Of a stretch of DNA of 64,000 nucleotides, positions 62,391-64,000 are shown piece by piece. The notes beneath the pieces were generated by a model. It saw only the letters and a program-made list of their open reading frames with translations, had not been told where the DNA came from and made no database searches. Positions within the stretch are counted from its first letter, which is position 1. Each line of letters starts with the position of its first letter. Origin of the DNA: Prorocentrum cordatum (lineage: Eukaryota > Sar > Dinophyceae > Prorocentrales > Prorocentraceae); the NCBI GenBank assembly GCA_963575745.1, contig CAUYUJ010019099.1, positions 1 to 64,000 of the forward strand, in the 5' to 3' direction. A program made the position numbers and the translations under genes.

Positions 62391-62589
62391 CCCTAAGGTT
62401 GCCCCCGAGCCTCGTTCCCGGCGCTCACCACCTTCACGGTCGAGGCGGCCGCGGGGGGTGCGCCTGGCCGGACATGCGCCGGCACCGAGCGGCAAGGGGG
62501 GGGGGGCTGGCGCTCCGCGGTCCGAAGCGTCCGCGTAGACGGGGGGGGGGGGCGGGCAGCGACAGAGGGGGATAGGCTCTGGGGGAAAC

Positions 62590-62755
62590 TGAAGGGGCCC
62601 TGGGACACACAAATAGATACACACAAATAAAAAGATTCCCTATATGTTCCTATATTTTCTGGGCTTTTGTCTTCCCGCCCAATTCCCTTTTTTTCCTATA
62701 TTTTCCTGGGAATCGACGATTAATTGTGTCTGTGTGTTTTTTCCCCTCCTGAGAA
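62590..62755. repeat. 165-bp dispersed repeat (GGGGCCC..GGACACACAAATA), copy 3
   Basis: GAAGGGGCCCTGGGACACAC to ATTAATTGTGTCTGTGTGTT TTTTCCCCTCCTGAG, very close to copy 2 at 57.49 kb. It runs directly into the family C element. Confidence 0.85.
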
Positions 62756-62902
62756 ACATCGAGCTGGAATCGGCGACTCGTCGCCGACAGGGGCCAGATA
62801 GCCGTCCCCGCCGAGGAGCGTACGGATTCGCGATCGGAGGCCAGGTCGCCGATCTCTCGGCGATGTATCGTCGATTCCAGCTCGATGTTTCCCCCCCTGA
62901 GC
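62748..62902. mobile_element. family C inverted-repeat element (AAACATCGAGCTGGAATCGRCGA)
   Basis: Left end CCTGAGAAACATCGAGCTGG AATCGGCGA; right end read on the minus strand CTCAGGGGGGGAAACATCGA GCTGGAATCGACGA. About 155 bp. The interior contains GATCGGAGGCCAGGTCGCCG ATC. Confidence 0.82.
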
Positions 62903-63044
62903 CTATCCCCCCTTTATCGTTGCCCTGAACGAGGCAAGAAATTGTCGGAGTGAAGCCTGGAAGAGTTCGAGGTCCCGGCCATGGGAAATCCACTCTTAAG
63001 TCAGCGGCGCAGAGGGTCCTCAGGCGCGAGCAGCAGCTGGAAGT

Positions 63045-63506
63045 GCTCACTGCGACCGCATAGGAAATCCACACCCACTCACACAGGCCCCACCTCCCTC
63101 GCGTTGGGTGTTCAGCGACGTGGCCCTCAGGGATGGGGCCCCGAGGAGAGGAACGGGAGCCCAAGCCGAACCCTCGCTGCCTGGGGCCGCTCGCCCCGAG
63201 GGCCCCTCTCTCCCTCGGGGCCCCGCCCTCGAACGGCCGATCTCGGGCGCCCCCGACGCCTGACAGCGGCTGCTCTCTGCCGCCGCTGGCCGGAGACGCC
63301 CGAGCCCGGGGCGCCTCGTGCGCCGCCACTGGCGCTGCGGCGGCGGCCCCCGCCCCACGAAGGGCCTCGCGGAGCAGCCTCACCTCCCCGGCCAGGGCGC
63401 CGAGCCCCTCGCGGAGGGCGGCCCGTTCGGCCGCCAGGTCGCGCTCGGGCTGCCCGCGGCAGAGCAGGCGGCGTGGCGGCCTCGCCTCATCGGCTGCACG
63501 CAGGAG
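63045..63506 (-). CDS. possible exon, charged helix-like protein, unassigned
   Basis: After a CTCCTGCGTGCAG acceptor-like site the minus strand reads DEARPPRRLLCRGQPERDLA, AERAALREGLGALAGEVRLL and REALRGAG, then low-complexity Ala/Arg/Gly/Pro sequence. The first 45 residues have coiled-coil character. It could be an upstream exon of the ILEI gene or unrelated. No homology is recognised. Confidence 0.3.
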
Positions 63507-63539
63507 TGGCCCGTTGGCAAGGGAACCTCTGGTCCCCCT

Positions 63540-63755
63540 CCTCCTCCTCCTCCTCCTCCTCCTCCTCCACCTCCTCCTCCACCTCCTCCTCCTCCTGGTC
63601 CTCCTCCTCCTGCTCCTCCTCCCCCTCCTCCTCCACCTCGTCCTCCTCCTCTCCCCTCCTCCTCCTCAGTATCCTCCTCCTCCTCCTCCTCCTCCTCCTC
63701 CTCCTCCTCCTCCTCCTCTTCCTCCTCCTCCTCCTCCTCCTCCTCCTCCGCCTCC
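63540..63755. repeat. (TCC)n microsatellite
   Basis: TCC with TGG and TTC variants. Poly-Glu/Gly (minus) and poly-Leu (plus) frames are artefacts. Confidence 0.95.
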
Positions 63756-64000
63756 TTGCGCGGCCTCGGGCTTGCCATCGCTCGGACGTCCATTCCCCGT
63801 GCATGTTTGGGTGTCGTGAGTGTGTTATGTTGTTCCGCAAGACGCCTGGATGGTCCATATATCTTCTGGCGCTGGTCTCGCCGAGCACAGAGTGCAAACG
63901 CCCGAGCGATGCCAAGCAGGGGGCCAGATCCAAGCGCGCACACAAGGGCTTTGGAGGGCCCCTGCTTACCAGCCTCGAACGTATCCCTATCCCTAAGATT
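63756..64000. other. window end; unassigned
   Basis: Minus frames 63945-63487 and 63943-63380 begin here and run into the TCC tract. The sequence before the tract is not simple and could contain an exon, but no motif is seen. Confidence 0.25.

Overview
The window looks like nuclear DNA of a photosynthetic dinoflagellate; the species cannot be read from it. The evidence is: a spliced nuclear gene for plastid-type SecY; several introns that fit GC-AG rather than GT-AG splicing; a signal peptide followed by a FAVAP motif, as in dinoflagellate plastid presequences; every recognisable host exon lying on the minus strand, as in unidirectional dinoflagellate gene arrays; and decayed copia and LINE-type retrotransposons. 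Coding sequence is only a few percent of the window. Most long open frames are microsatellite translations (poly-Ser, poly-Leu, poly-His, poly-Glu).

Layout. 0-5.7 kb: 74-bp tandem repeats, a TCC/ATC microsatellite, and GT-rich repeats. 5.7-9.5 kb: a broken copia fragment (minus) head to head with a broken LINE (plus). 9.6-24.3 kb: microsatellites, minisatellites (24, 17 and 36 bp), two inverted-repeat elements, a 100-N gap and a composite dispersed repeat. 26.06-27.79 kb: a two-exon fragment of an unrecognised multi-pass membrane protein (minus). 28.76-50.25 kb: SecY (minus), four supported exons with an 18.3-kb intron that holds a coiled-coil gene fragment (about 38.6-37.9 kb) and more than a dozen repeat families. 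51.3-60.0 kb: a candidate upstream SecY exon, an unattached plastid-presequence exon, and many short inverted-repeat elements. 60.9-61.5 kb: two exons of an ILEI/FAM3-domain protein separated by a 169-nt intron that is almost entirely one inverted-repeat element.

The order ILEI protein -> plastid presequence exon -> SecY -> membrane protein, all on the minus strand, fits a tandem array of co-oriented genes. The presequence exon could be the start of SecY or of a separate gene. SecY would form the channel through which proteins enter or cross plastid (thylakoid) membranes.

The most notable signal is the number and variety of short (about 125-230 bp) elements with terminal inverted repeats. 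At least nine sequence families are present, several in two or more copies, several inside introns, and one with both ends within about 4 bp of the splice sites. That is the pattern expected of introner elements (intron-generating short DNA transposons), which are established in dinoflagellates.
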